64,000 bases of DNA, taken from assembly GCF_019352895.1 (NCBI RefSeq), contig NZ_JAAAFX010000004.1:372001-436000 (forward strand), written 5' to 3'. This document shows positions 18,473-28,211 of this stretch, one piece after another. How positions within the stretch are numbered: the first letter of the stretch is position 1; the number at the start of each line of letters is the position of its first letter. The notes under the pieces are model-generated. The model saw only the letters and a program-made list of their open reading frames with translations, was not told where the DNA came from and searched no databases. The position numbers were made by a program, and so were the translations under genes. This DNA is from Variovorax boronicumulans. GTDB lineage: Bacteria; Pseudomonadota; Gammaproteobacteria; Burkholderiales; Burkholderiaceae_C.

Positions 18473-19651
18473 ATGTACCGCGACACCGACACCCCCATCG
18501 CCGAAGACACCCGCGCCCGCATGATCGCCTGGCGGCGCGACATCCACGCCCATCCCGAGACCGCCTTCGAGGAACACCGCACCGCCAACGTCGTGGCGCA
18601 GGCCCTGGCGCTGATGGGGCTGCCCGTGCACCGCGGCCTGGCCGGCACCGGCGTGGTGGCCACGCTCACCAACGGCGACGGCCCGCGCATCGCGCTGCGC
18701 GCCGACCTCGACGCGCTGAACATGCAGGAGCTGGGTGCCGCGCCGCATGCCTCGCGCTGCGCCGGCAAGATGCACGCCTGCGGGCACGACGGCCACACGG
18801 CGATGCTGCTGGGCGCGGCCGAACACCTGGCGCGCCACAAGCCCTTTCGCGGCACCGTGCATTTCGTGTTCCAGCCCGGCGAGGAGAACGAGGGCGGCGG
18901 CCGCGTGATGGTCGAGCAGGGCCTGTTCGACCTGTTCCCGGCCGACGCCGTGTACGGCATGCACAACTTCCCGGGCCTGCCACGCGGCCGGTTCGCACTT
19001 CGCACCGGCACGATGACGGCCTACCTCGACACCTTCGAGATCGTCATCACCGGCAAGGGCGCGCACGGTGCGATGCCCGAAACGGGCATCGATTCCATCG
19101 TCGTCGCCGCGCAGCTGGTGAACGCGCTGCAGACCATCGTGAGCCGGCGCACCGGTGCCACCGATGCGGCCGTCGTCAGCGTGACGCAGATCCACGGCGG
19201 CGACACCTGGAACGTGCTGCCCGAAACCGTGCTGCTGCGCGGCACGGTGCGCACGCTCGACGCGAAGATCCAGGACCGCACCGAGGCCGCGATGCGGGAG
19301 ATCTGCGCCGGGGTCGGGCAGACGCACGGCGCGAAGATCGGCATCGACTACCGGCGCGGCTACCCCGGCGTGGTGAACACGCCCGACGAAACCGCCGCCG
19401 CGGTGGCCGCCGCCGCCAGCCTGGTGGGCGAGGCGCAGGTGCACACCGACATGGCGCCCGCGATGGGCTCGGAGGATTTCGCCTTCATGCTGCAGCAGCG
19501 GCCCGGTGCCTACATCGGCATCGGTGCCGGCGAAGGCGAGAACGATCCGCCGGTGCACAACCCCTACTACGACTTCAACGACGCGATCCTGCCGCTGGGC
19601 GCGGCGTATTGGGTGGCACTCGTGAAGCGGCAACTGCCCGCCGCCGGCTGA
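18473..19651 (+). CDS. M20-family amidohydrolase (hippurate hydrolase-like)
   Basis: The 392-residue metallopeptidase-type enzyme hydrolyses an N-acyl amino acid or similar amide. Metal ligands are in HACGHDGHTAM (about residues 101-111) and in the glutamate pair of QPGEENEGG, and the dimerisation domain follows (GKGAHGAMPE). The last ligand region is GSEDFAF. Length and motifs are those of the hippurate hydrolase / N-acyl-L-amino acid amidohydrolase group. It is the second gene of the operon with the DUF3100 protein, which suggests uptake or export coupled to hydrolysis. The exact substrate cannot be read from the sequence. Confidence 0.92.
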   Translation: MYRDTDTPIAEDTRARMIAWRRDIHAHPETAFEEHRTANVVAQALALMGLPVHRGLAGTGVVATLTNGDGPRIALRADLDALNMQELGAAPHASRCAGKMHACGHDGHTAMLLGAAEHLARHKPFRGTVHFVFQPGEENEGGGRVMVEQGLFDLFPADAVYGMHNFPGLPRGRFALRTGTMTAYLDTFEIVITGKGAHGAMPETGIDSIVVAAQLVNALQTIVSRRTGATDAAVVSVTQIHGGDTWNVLPETVLLRGTVRTLDAKIQDRTEAAMREICAGVGQTHGAKIGIDYRRGYPGVVNTPDETAAAVAAAASLVGEAQVHTDMAPAMGSEDFAFMLQQRPGAYIGIGAGEGENDPPVHNPYYDFNDAILPLGAAYWVALVKRQLPAAG

Positions 19652-19670
19652 GCGCGGCCTCGCGCAGCCT

Positions 19671-20024
19671 TCAGCGCTGCGCCGCCGTCACCACCACTTC
19701 GATCTTGTAGCCCGGGTTCGCCAGCGGCGCCTGCACAGTGGCGCGCGGCGGCGTGTGGCCGGCCGGTACCCAGGCGTCCCACACCTCGTTCATCGCACCG
19801 ATCTCGGAGATGTCGGTCAGGAAGATCTGCGTCATCAGGATGCAGGTCTTGTCGCTGCCGGCCTCGGCCAGCAGGCGGTCGATCATGGCCAGCACCTGCG
19901 CGGTCTGGCCGCGGATGTCCTGCGTGGTGTCGTCGGGCACCTGGCCCGCGAGGTACACGGTGCCGTTGTGCACCGCCATTTCGCTCAGCCGTGCACCGAC
20001 GTGGAAGCGTTGAAGTTCTGCCAT
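19671..20024 (-). CDS. RidA/YjgF-family protein
   Basis: The 117-residue protein belongs to the RidA (YjgF/YER057c/UK114) family, whose best known role is to hydrolyse reactive enamine/imine intermediates. The signature VYLAGQVPDD and the later SEIGAMNEVWDAWVPAGHTPPRATVQAPL are typical, including the conserved Arg of PPRATV. ATG 20024 (MAELQRF) is chosen; an ATG two codons upstream (20030) is equally possible. It follows plsY by 11 bases on the same strand and converges on the M20 gene. Confidence 0.92.
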   Translation of the reverse strand: MAELQRFHVGARLSEMAVHNGTVYLAGQVPDDTTQDIRGQTAQVLAMIDRLLAEAGSDKTCILMTQIFLTDISEIGAMNEVWDAWVPAGHTPPRATVQAPLANPGYKIEVVVTAAQR

Positions 20025-20035
20025 GGTCATTTCTT

Positions 20036-20665
20036 TCAGGTTTTGGCGCCGAGCCTGGACTCGGTGCCGGCCGCGAGGCGGCGGATGTTCTCGCGGTGGC
20101 GCCACACCAGCAGCAGGCTGATGGCGATCAGCACCAGCAGCACCGTGCGATCGAGCGGCCAGACGATGCCGCCGCCGATCAGGTAGAAGGCCGGGGCGAA
20201 GAAGGCCGCCACCAGCGAAGCGAGGGAAGAGTAGCGGAAGAAGAAGGCAATGATCAGCCAGGTCAGGCCCGTCGACAGGCCGAGCAGCCAGTCGATGCCC
20301 AGCAGCGCACCGGCTGCAGTCGCCACGCCCTTGCCGCCCTTGAAGCCGAAGAAGACCGGGTAGAGATGGCCCAAAAACGCGGCCAGTCCGGCCAGCGCCG
20401 CTGTGCCCAGGCCCATGTCGAAGTCGGGCCCGAACCAGCGGATCAGCGCCACCGGCAGCCAGCTCTTGAGCGCGTCCAGCACCAGCGTGGCCAGTGCCGC
20501 CGCCTTGTTGCCCGAACGCAGCACGTTGGTGGCGCCGGGGTTGCCGCTGCCGTAGCTGCGCGGGTCGGCCATGCCGAGCGCGCGGCTCACGATCACGGCA
20601 AAGGACAGCGAACCCAACAGGTACGAAAGGACGATCGCGATGAACGAGGGCAGATGAAAGCTCAA
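20036..20665 (-). CDS. plsY: Glycerol-3-phosphate acyltransferase PlsY
   Basis: This inner-membrane enzyme transfers the acyl group of acyl-phosphate to glycerol-3-phosphate, the first step of phospholipid synthesis. The conserved motifs are SYGSGNPGATNVLRSGNK (about residues 37-54), HLYPVFFGFKGGKGVATAAG (about 106-125) and a C-terminal region with RHRENIRRL. The 209 residues and five or more membrane segments are normal. It lies between ybaK and the ridA-like gene, all on the same strand with short gaps. Confidence 0.96.
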   Translation of the reverse strand: MSFHLPSFIAIVLSYLLGSLSFAVIVSRALGMADPRSYGSGNPGATNVLRSGNKAAALATLVLDALKSWLPVALIRWFGPDFDMGLGTAALAGLAAFLGHLYPVFFGFKGGKGVATAAGALLGIDWLLGLSTGLTWLIIAFFFRYSSLASLVAAFFAPAFYLIGGGIVWPLDRTVLLVLIAISLLLVWRHRENIRRLAAGTESRLGAKT

Positions 20666-20716
20666 GGGTTGTCTCCGTGTCGGCGCTTCGGGGGAAGCGC
20701 CCGGGCGTGGGGCGGC

Positions 20717-21208
20717 CTATTCTGCCAGCGCGCACTGCACCGGCTTGGCGCCGAGCAGCGCGACGCACACCTGCGGGTCGAGCCCGATCAGGTAGCCGCG
20801 CCGGCCGCCGTTGATGGCGATGCGCGGCAGCTCGAGGATGGTCGATTCGATGTACACCGGCATCGCCCGCTTTGCGCCGAAGGGCGAGGTGCCGCCCACC
20901 ATGTAGCCGCTGTGGCGCTGGGCCACCTCGGGCTTGCAGGGCTCGACCGACTTGGCGCCGATCTGGCGCGCCAGGTTCTTGGTCGAGACCGTGCGGTTGC
21001 CGTGCATCAGCACGATCAGCGGCTTCGCATCCTGGTCCTGCATCACCAGCGTCTTGACCACGGTGAAGGGGTCGAAGCCCAGCACCTCGGCGCTGTGCTG
21101 GGCGCCGCCGTGCTCGAGGTACTCGTAGGGGTGTTCGGTGAAGGCGACGCCGTTGGCGCGCAGCAGCTGCGTCGCGGGCGTCTCGCTCACATGCGCCTTC
21201 TTCGCCAT
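20717..21208 (-). CDS. ybaK: Cys-tRNA(Pro) deacylase, YbaK/EbsC type
   Basis: The 163-residue protein hydrolyses mischarged Cys-tRNA(Pro), an editing step in trans. Family segments are ALLGFDP-like EVLGFDPFTVVKTLVM, the catalytic-lysine region, and MVGGTSPFGAKRAMPVYIE near residues 105-123. ATG 21208 follows the stop of the aldo/keto reductase gene within three bases, so the two are cotranscribed. Confidence 0.93.
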   Translation of the reverse strand: MAKKAHVSETPATQLLRANGVAFTEHPYEYLEHGGAQHSAEVLGFDPFTVVKTLVMQDQDAKPLIVLMHGNRTVSTKNLARQIGAKSVEPCKPEVAQRHSGYMVGGTSPFGAKRAMPVYIESTILELPRIAINGGRRGYLIGLDPQVCVALLGAKPVQCALAE

Positions 21209-21210
21209 GC

Positions 21211-22278
21211 TCAGATGGCTGGGTCGCGGATCTCCCAGCGGATCTTGTCGATCTCCGCCAGCACCTCGGGCGACAGCGTGGTGCCGTAGGCGTCGAGGTC
21301 CTCGTCGAGCTGGGCCACCGAGGTCACGCCGATGATGGTGCTCGCGACCTGCCACTTGGTGTAGCAGAAGGCCAGCGCCATCTGCGCGGGCGTCAGCCCA
21401 TGGTCGCGCGCGAGCTGGTTGTAGCGGCGCGCGGCCTTCAAGGCGTCGGCCCGGCCCCAGCGCTGCTTGCGCACCGATTCGTAGCTGGCGATGCGCGCGC
21501 CCTTGGGCGCGTCCGGCCCGTCGGTGCCGCTCTGGTCGTACTTGCCGGTCAGCAGGCCGAAGGCCAGCGGCGAATAGGCCAGCAGCGAGACGTCCAGGCG
21601 GTGCATGGTTTCGTCCAGGCCGTTCTCGAGCGCGCGGCTCACCAGGCAGTAGACGTTCTGCACCGTCGCCACGCGCGGCAGGCCGTGCTGCTCGGCCAGG
21701 CGCACGAACTCATGGACGCCGTACGGGGTTTCGTTCGACAGGCCGATCTCGCGCACCTTGCCGGCCTTGACCAGGCCGCCCAGCGCCTCGAGTTGCGCAT
21801 GGATCGAGGTGGCCGAGCTCTCCTTGGCCGGGTCGTAGTACATGCTGCCGAAGGCCGGCACGTGGCGCTCGGGCCAGTGGATCTGGTAGAGATCGATGAC
21901 GTCGGTCTGCAGGCGTTTCAGGCTGGCATCGCACGAGGCCACGATGTCGGCCGCCGTCATGCCGCCGCCCTCGCGCACCCAGGGCATGCCGCGCGACGGG
22001 CCGGCGACCTTGGTGGCCAGCGTGATCTTCTGGCGCAGGCCGGGGTGCTTGGCGAACCAGTCGCCAAGGATGGTCTCGGTGGCGCCAAAGGTTTCCTTGC
22101 GCGCCGGGACCGCGTACATCTCGGCCGTGTCGAGGAAATCGATGCCGCGCTCCAGCGCGCGGTCGAGGATGGTGTGGGCGGTGGCGGCATCGACCTGCTC
22201 GCCGAAGGTCATGGTGCCGAGGCAGATGGGGGTGACGCGCAGGTCGCTGCGCCCGAGAGTGACTTGGGGAAGATTCAT
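21211..22278 (-). CDS. Tas-like NADP(H)-dependent aldo/keto reductase
   Basis: The 355-residue protein is an aldo/keto reductase barrel. The N-terminal LGTMTFGEQVDAATAH, the catalytic-site FLDTAEMYAVPARKETFG (Asp and Tyr near residues 51 and 56), LYQIHWPER and GLSNETPYGV closely follow Escherichia coli Tas. NADPH binding is expected at the C-terminal region ASTIIGVTSVAQL. Tas suppresses a tyrosine requirement in E. coli, but its physiological substrate is not settled, so I give no gene symbol. It leads the group ybaK-plsY-ridA. Confidence 0.92.
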   Translation of the reverse strand: MNLPQVTLGRSDLRVTPICLGTMTFGEQVDAATAHTILDRALERGIDFLDTAEMYAVPARKETFGATETILGDWFAKHPGLRQKITLATKVAGPSRGMPWVREGGGMTAADIVASCDASLKRLQTDVIDLYQIHWPERHVPAFGSMYYDPAKESSATSIHAQLEALGGLVKAGKVREIGLSNETPYGVHEFVRLAEQHGLPRVATVQNVYCLVSRALENGLDETMHRLDVSLLAYSPLAFGLLTGKYDQSGTDGPDAPKGARIASYESVRKQRWGRADALKAARRYNQLARDHGLTPAQMALAFCYTKWQVASTIIGVTSVAQLDEDLDAYGTTLSPEVLAEIDKIRWEIRDPAI

Positions 22279-22399
22279 GGAACGAATGCTACCGTCAGCT
22301 TCTGCTTCGCGTCGGCGGACCCGTGCACGCCCGACCCAGACGCGTGGCCGTACCCGCGCCGGCCAAGGGCGATGCGCGCGGCATCGGTACAGTCACGGC

Positions 22400-22738
22400 A
22401 TGCGCGATGTCCGAACCCGCCTGCGTGTCCTGGCGCTGCCCCTGTGCGTGGCGGTCCCGCTCGGCGTCGCGGTGATTCTCAATGCCCTCGTCCGCCCCTT
22501 CCTGGCCGAGGGACTGCACGGCAGGCTGGTGCGACCGCCCGGCTCCGTGCGCGGCGGCGACCGCTGGTGGGAATTCGACGCCGCCACCCGCGCCGACCAT
22601 CCCGTGCTGACCGGCTTCCTGCACCTGTCGGACGGTGCGATCGGGATGGCCGCCCTGGGTCTGGCGGTGCTCGCCGTCATGGGCCTGTGGATCGTCGAGC
22701 GATCGCGATCGCGGCGGCGCGGCACGGCCAGCCGCTGA
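22400..22738 (+). CDS. Small membrane protein of unknown function
   Basis: The 112-residue protein has two hydrophobic segments (about 9-27, VLALPLCVAVPLGVAVIL, and 83-98, GMAALGLAVLAVMGLW) separated by a hydrophilic part with GGDRWWEFDAATRADHPVLTGFLH. It ends in an Arg-rich stretch. Codon bias is like that of the neighbours and the reading frame fits the gap between two minus-strand genes, which supports it as real. I do not recognise the family. The start ATG 22400 has no clear ribosome site. Confidence 0.55.
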   Translation: MRDVRTRLRVLALPLCVAVPLGVAVILNALVRPFLAEGLHGRLVRPPGSVRGGDRWWEFDAATRADHPVLTGFLHLSDGAIGMAALGLAVLAVMGLWIVERSRSRRRGTASR

Positions 22739-22762
22739 CGAACCCGTCCGCTTGCGGCCGCC

Positions 22763-23847
<1,085 letters not shown>

Positions 23848-23851
<4 letters not shown>

Positions 23852-25581
23852 GGTGTCGTGGCCCTTTCAGGCGTTCGGGTGCGTTCGGCGAAGCGGTGCG
23901 AGGCCCAGGTGCCCAGGCCGACCACCACCACCGCGAGCACGCCCAGCGCGGCCCCGGGTCCGCGGCCCGAGGCGCTCTGCATGTAGAGGTAGATGCCGTA
24001 GCTCATCGGCGCCTGCGTCTCCGACGAGGTGAGCAGCAGCGTGGCCGACAGCTCGACCGCTGCGGTGATGAAGGAAGTGACGAAGCCCGCCAGCATGCCG
24101 CCGACCATCAGCGGCACCATCACGCGGCGCACCGTGCGCCAGCGCGTGGCGCCCAGGCTCTGCGCGGCCTCCTCGAGCGAGATGTGCACCTGCTGCAGGG
24201 CCGCCATGCAGGAGCGCAGCGCATAGGGCAGGCGGCGCACCGCATAGGCCAGCATGATCAGCACCGAGCTCGTGACCACCGGCGAATCGGTGAAGGGCAG
24301 GTTCACGCCGCGGAACAGCCGCAGGTAGCCGATCGCCAGCACCAGGCCCGGGATGGCCAGCGCGGCCGAGGCCAGGTAGTCGAGCCAGCGCCGCGCGGGC
24401 AGCGTGGTGCGCAGGATCAGGTAGGCGATGGCGGTGCCGATCAGCACGTCGAGCCCGGCCGCCAGCACGCAGTAGAGCAGCGTGTTGCCGATCATCTGGC
24501 GCGAGTTCTCGAACACGCTCGCGTAGTGCTCGAGCGTGTAGGCATCGGGCAGCACCGAGAAGCTCCAGACCTTGGCGAAGGACATCAGCAGGATGCCCAG
24601 GTGCGGCGCCAGCACGATGCACAGCACCAGCGCGATCCAGCCGTAGGCCAGCACCGATTCCCAGCCGCCCAGGCGGCGCCGCTGCAGCGAGCCGCCGCCC
24701 TTCTGCAGGGTCGCGTAGTCCTTGCCCTTCATCACCCGCGCGGCCATCCACAGCGCGAGGATCGAGAAGCCGATCATCAGCACGCTGGTCACGTAGCCCA
24801 GCGGATCGTCGATGCCGACCGAGGTGATGCGCAGGTAGGCCTGCGGCGCCAGCATGTTGGTCACGCCCATCACCAGCGGCGTGCCCAGGTCGTCGAAGAC
24901 CTTGACGAAGACCAGCGCCGCGCCGGCCAGGAAGCCGGGCATGGCGAGCGGAAAGATGATCCGGCGGAACAGCCGGAAGCCGCGCGCGCCCAGGTTCATC
25001 GCCGATTCCTCCATCGCGCCGTCGATATTGCGCATCGAGGCCACGAGGTTGAGCAGGATGAAGGGGAAGTAGTGGATGCTTTCGACGAAGGTCACGCCGA
25101 CCAGGCCGTCCATGATCGGGATCTTGAAGCCGAGGTACTGGTCCATCAGCAGGTTCACCGAGCCGTTGCGGCCGAAGATCAGCTGCAGCGCCACCGCCCC
25201 GACGAAGGGCGGCATGATCAGCGGCAGCACGCCCAGCGTCTGGATCAGCAGCGCGCCGCGGAACTCGAAGCGCACCGTGAGGTAGGCCAGCGGCACCGCA
25301 ATCAGCGAGGCGAAGAACACGCTCGCGAGCGCCACCACCAGGCTGTTGAAGAAGGACTCGCGGAAGATGCTCTGGCCGAAGAAGTTCGCGAAGTGGCCGA
25401 GCGTGAAGCCGCCGCCCTCGTCGACGAAGGCGGTGAACACCACCAGCGCCACCGGGATCAGCAGGAAGGCCAGCAGAAACGCGAGCACCGCGACCGCCAG
25501 CGTCCAGGCGCCCCAGCCTGCGCCGGCACGCCGCACCGCTGGGCGCGCCAGCGGCGGCGCCCCCCACATCGGCGCGCTCAC
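23848..25581 (-). CDS. ABC importer permease, two fused FbpB-type domains
   Basis: The 577-residue inner-membrane protein carries about twelve membrane segments. It is made of two homologous binding-protein-dependent transport domains in one chain, as in FbpB/SfuB iron permeases. EAA-type loops are seen as GAMEESAMNLGARGFRLFRRI (first half, near residue 205; shown in part by ESAMNLGARGF) and EEAAQSLGATRWRTVRRVM (second half, near residue 475). Start and stop codons overlap those of the flanking genes by four bases each, typical of translational coupling. Confidence 0.94.
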
Positions 25582-26906
25582 TTGACGAGCGCGGCCGCCT
25601 GGTTGGCCAGTTCGGTGGCCCGGGCGTAGTTGGCCTTGGCCTTGGTGGCCCAGAGCTCTTCCTGGCCGGTGAGCTGCTTGGAGACCGCGACATCACGCCG
25701 GCTCTTGCGGAACAGCTCGAGGAACTGCTCGTTCTTCACCATCTCCTGGCCGACCAGCGGCGCATAGGCGTAGCCACGGGCCTGCTTCAGCAGTTCGGCG
25801 GCCTGCGGATTCGGCTTGGCCTTCTGCTTCCTGTCGGCATCGTGGATCGCCTTGGTCGCGGCCTGCAGTTCCTTGAGCCTGAAGGTCACCATCTGGTCGA
25901 ACATGCTCACCACCACCTGGTAGCGCGACTCCGACAGCTCGGAGTCGAACTGCACCTTGGCCTTCTTCGCCACCGCCTGGATGTCGGGGTAGCCGGCCGG
26001 CACCTTGAGGTCGGCATAGGGCAGCACCGGCAGCCGGCTGATCTTGGGGTCGAACAGGATCTGCTGGCCCTCTTTCGACAGCGTGAAGGCGATGAACTTC
26101 TTGGCCTCGTCGACGTTCTTCGCGCCCGTGACCAGGCCGATGTTCGCCGGCACCACGGCCGTCACGCTGGGGTAGGCGAACTCGACCGGGAAGCCCGAGT
26201 ACTTGCCCGCCAGGCCGAAGAAGTCGATCACCAGCCCGATGCCGTACTGGCCGCTGTTCACGCCGTCGGGCACGCCGAAGCTGCGGTCGGTCACGGCCGC
26301 GCAGTTGCCCATGATCTCGAGCAGCTGCGTCCAGCCGCGCTCCCAGCCCTCGCCCTGCAGCAGCGTCTCGACCGTGAGGTGGGTGGTGCCCGAGCGCGAG
26401 GGCGAGGAGATCGCGACGTGGCCGAAGTACTCGGGCTTCGCGAGGTCGCTCCACTCGCGCGGCGCGGCCAGCTTGTTGGCCTGCAGGTAGCGGGTGTTCC
26501 ACATCATCCCGTAGCCCGCCAGCGCCTGGCCGTAGTAGAGGCCCTTGGGGTCGTTGATGGGGTAGTTGCCGATCTTCGCCGGCACATGCGGGTTCTTGAC
26601 TTCGGGCGCGGCCGTGAGCAGCTTGTCGCGCGCCAGCACCTCGAAGGCGTCGGGCGCCGAGGCCCACATCACGTCGGGCCGCTGGCCCGCGGGCAGCTCC
26701 TTGATGTAGGCGATCGAGGCCGTGGTGTTCTTGTTGAGCACCTCGATCTTCACGCCGGCGTTGGCCGCCTCGAAGGCCTTCTTGTAGGCATCGGTGAGCT
26801 CCTTGGGGAAGGAGGTGATCACGGTCACGGTGCCGGCCTCGGCCGCACCGGACAGCACGACGAGGCAGGCGGTCGCCACGCTGGAAAGAACTCTCTTGAG
26901 GGGCAT
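25578..26906 (-). CDS. ABC importer substrate-binding protein with C-terminal extension
   Basis: The 442-residue periplasmic protein has a signal peptide (about 1-24, ending GAAEAG) and a type 2 periplasmic binding fold of the FbpA/PotD/PhnS kind (VITSFPKELTDAYKKAFE near the start, GLVIDFFGLAGKY in the middle). ATG 26906 follows a GGAG site; 17 codons upstream in frame are not needed. FbpA-like proteins have about 330-350 residues. The last 90 or so here form a Lys/Ala-rich, probably helical extension (LLKQARGYAYAPLVGQEMV and after), so the ligand class may differ from plain ferric iron. Confidence 0.9.
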   Translation of the reverse strand: MPLKRVLSSVATACLVVLSGAAEAGTVTVITSFPKELTDAYKKAFEAANAGVKIEVLNKNTTASIAYIKELPAGQRPDVMWASAPDAFEVLARDKLLTAAPEVKNPHVPAKIGNYPINDPKGLYYGQALAGYGMMWNTRYLQANKLAAPREWSDLAKPEYFGHVAISSPSRSGTTHLTVETLLQGEGWERGWTQLLEIMGNCAAVTDRSFGVPDGVNSGQYGIGLVIDFFGLAGKYSGFPVEFAYPSVTAVVPANIGLVTGAKNVDEAKKFIAFTLSKEGQQILFDPKISRLPVLPYADLKVPAGYPDIQAVAKKAKVQFDSELSESRYQVVVSMFDQMVTFRLKELQAATKAIHDADRKQKAKPNPQAAELLKQARGYAYAPLVGQEMVKNEQFLELFRKSRRDVAVSKQLTGQEELWATKAKANYARATELANQAAALVK

Positions 26907-27020
26907 GCGCTGGGTCTCCTTTGAAGGCCCACTGTAGGTCGACCCTCCGCGCGCCATGAGAGGTTTATCCCTTGGATCGTCCGTTCACCTGCGCTCGATT
27001 CCGCAACGACCGGGTGGGCC

Positions 27021-28058
27021 TCAGGCCGCGCCCAACCGCTCCTTGGCCAGCTTCGTGCCTGCTGCCAGCGCCTGCAGCTTGCGCCACGCAACATCCCGCG
27101 CCATGGGCGCCAGGCCGCAATTCGTGCACGGGAACAGCCGCTCCTTCGGCACGAACGCCAGCGCCCGGCCGATGGTGTCGGCCACTTCCTCGGGGGTCTC
27201 GACCACGTCGCTGGCCACATCGATCACGCCGACCATCACGTCCTTGCCGGCCAGCAGCTTCATCAGGTCCGGCGGCACATGGGAGTGGATGCACTCCAGG
27301 CTCACCTGATCGATGCGGCTCTTGGCAAGCGCGGGGAACACCGCCTCGTACTGGCGCCACTCGTCGCCCAGGGAGCTCTTCCAGTCCGTGTTGGCCTTGA
27401 TGCCGTAGCCGTAGCAGATATGCACCGCCGTCGTACAGGTCAGGCCCTGCGCCGCGCGCTCGAGCGCCTGCACGCCCCAGTCGGCGGCGTCCTTCATGTA
27501 GACGTTGAAGGCGGGCTCATCGAACTGGATGATGTCGACGCCGTCGGCCTGCAGTGCCAGGGCCTCCTGGTTGAGCAACTCGGCGAAGGCGAAGGCCATC
27601 TTGATCCGTCCCTCGGCATTGCCGCCGTAGAAGCGGTCGGCCACCGTGTCGACGATGGTCATCGGGCCGGGCAAGGTGAACTTCAGCTTCTTCTTCGTGT
27701 GCGCGCGCGCCAGCTGTGCCTCGAAGGCATGCACGCGGCCTTTCAGGCGCAGGGCCGAGACCACCTGCGGCACCATCGCGTCGTAGCGGTTGTCGCGGAT
27801 GCCCATCTTCACCTTGTGCTCGAAGTCGATGCCCTCGACCTGCTCGAGGAAGCCGTGCACGAAGTGCTGTCGCGATTGCTCGCCGTCGCACACGATGTCC
27901 AGGCCTGCGTCTTCCTGGGCCTTGATCCACAGCAGGGTCGCGTCGGCCTTGGCCTGGCGAAGCGCATCGCCTTCAGCCCTCCACTGAGGCCAGAGCTTGT
28001 GGGTTTCGGCCAGCCAGGCTGGCTTCGGCAGGCTGCCGGCGATGGAGGTTTCAAACAT
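27021..28058 (-). CDS. mesD: Core-MetE methionine synthase, MesD type
   Basis: The 345-residue protein equals only the catalytic C-terminal barrel of cobalamin-independent methionine synthase MetE (normally about 750 residues). The zinc ligands are kept: H213 and C215 in VHICYGYG, a Glu in between, and C311/C314 in FPCTNCGLAP (one of them the last ligand). It starts FETSIAGSLPKPAWL, at ATG 28058 with a GGA site. Its partner upstream is DUF1852. I recall that folate-independent core-MetE families were named MesA to MesD, and that MesD works with MesX (DUF1852) and needs oxygen. On that basis this is MesD, making methionine from homocysteine with a methyl donor not yet known to me. Confidence 0.85.
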   Translation of the reverse strand: MFETSIAGSLPKPAWLAETHKLWPQWRAEGDALRQAKADATLLWIKAQEDAGLDIVCDGEQSRQHFVHGFLEQVEGIDFEHKVKMGIRDNRYDAMVPQVVSALRLKGRVHAFEAQLARAHTKKKLKFTLPGPMTIVDTVADRFYGGNAEGRIKMAFAFAELLNQEALALQADGVDIIQFDEPAFNVYMKDAADWGVQALERAAQGLTCTTAVHICYGYGIKANTDWKSSLGDEWRQYEAVFPALAKSRIDQVSLECIHSHVPPDLMKLLAGKDVMVGVIDVASDVVETPEEVADTIGRALAFVPKERLFPCTNCGLAPMARDVAWRKLQALAAGTKLAKERLGAA

Positions 28059-28211
28059 CCGAGAATTCCTTTGAAGCAAAGATGGGGGGTGGCAAGCGTT
28101 ATACAGCGGCATTCGCCCCGGCGAGCCGGGTCAACGAGATGCCGGAAGAAGAGCGCTGTTCGGCTTTGGCGATCGTCTCTTCATGAAGAATGGCCGGTTT
28201 ATTCTTGCGGA

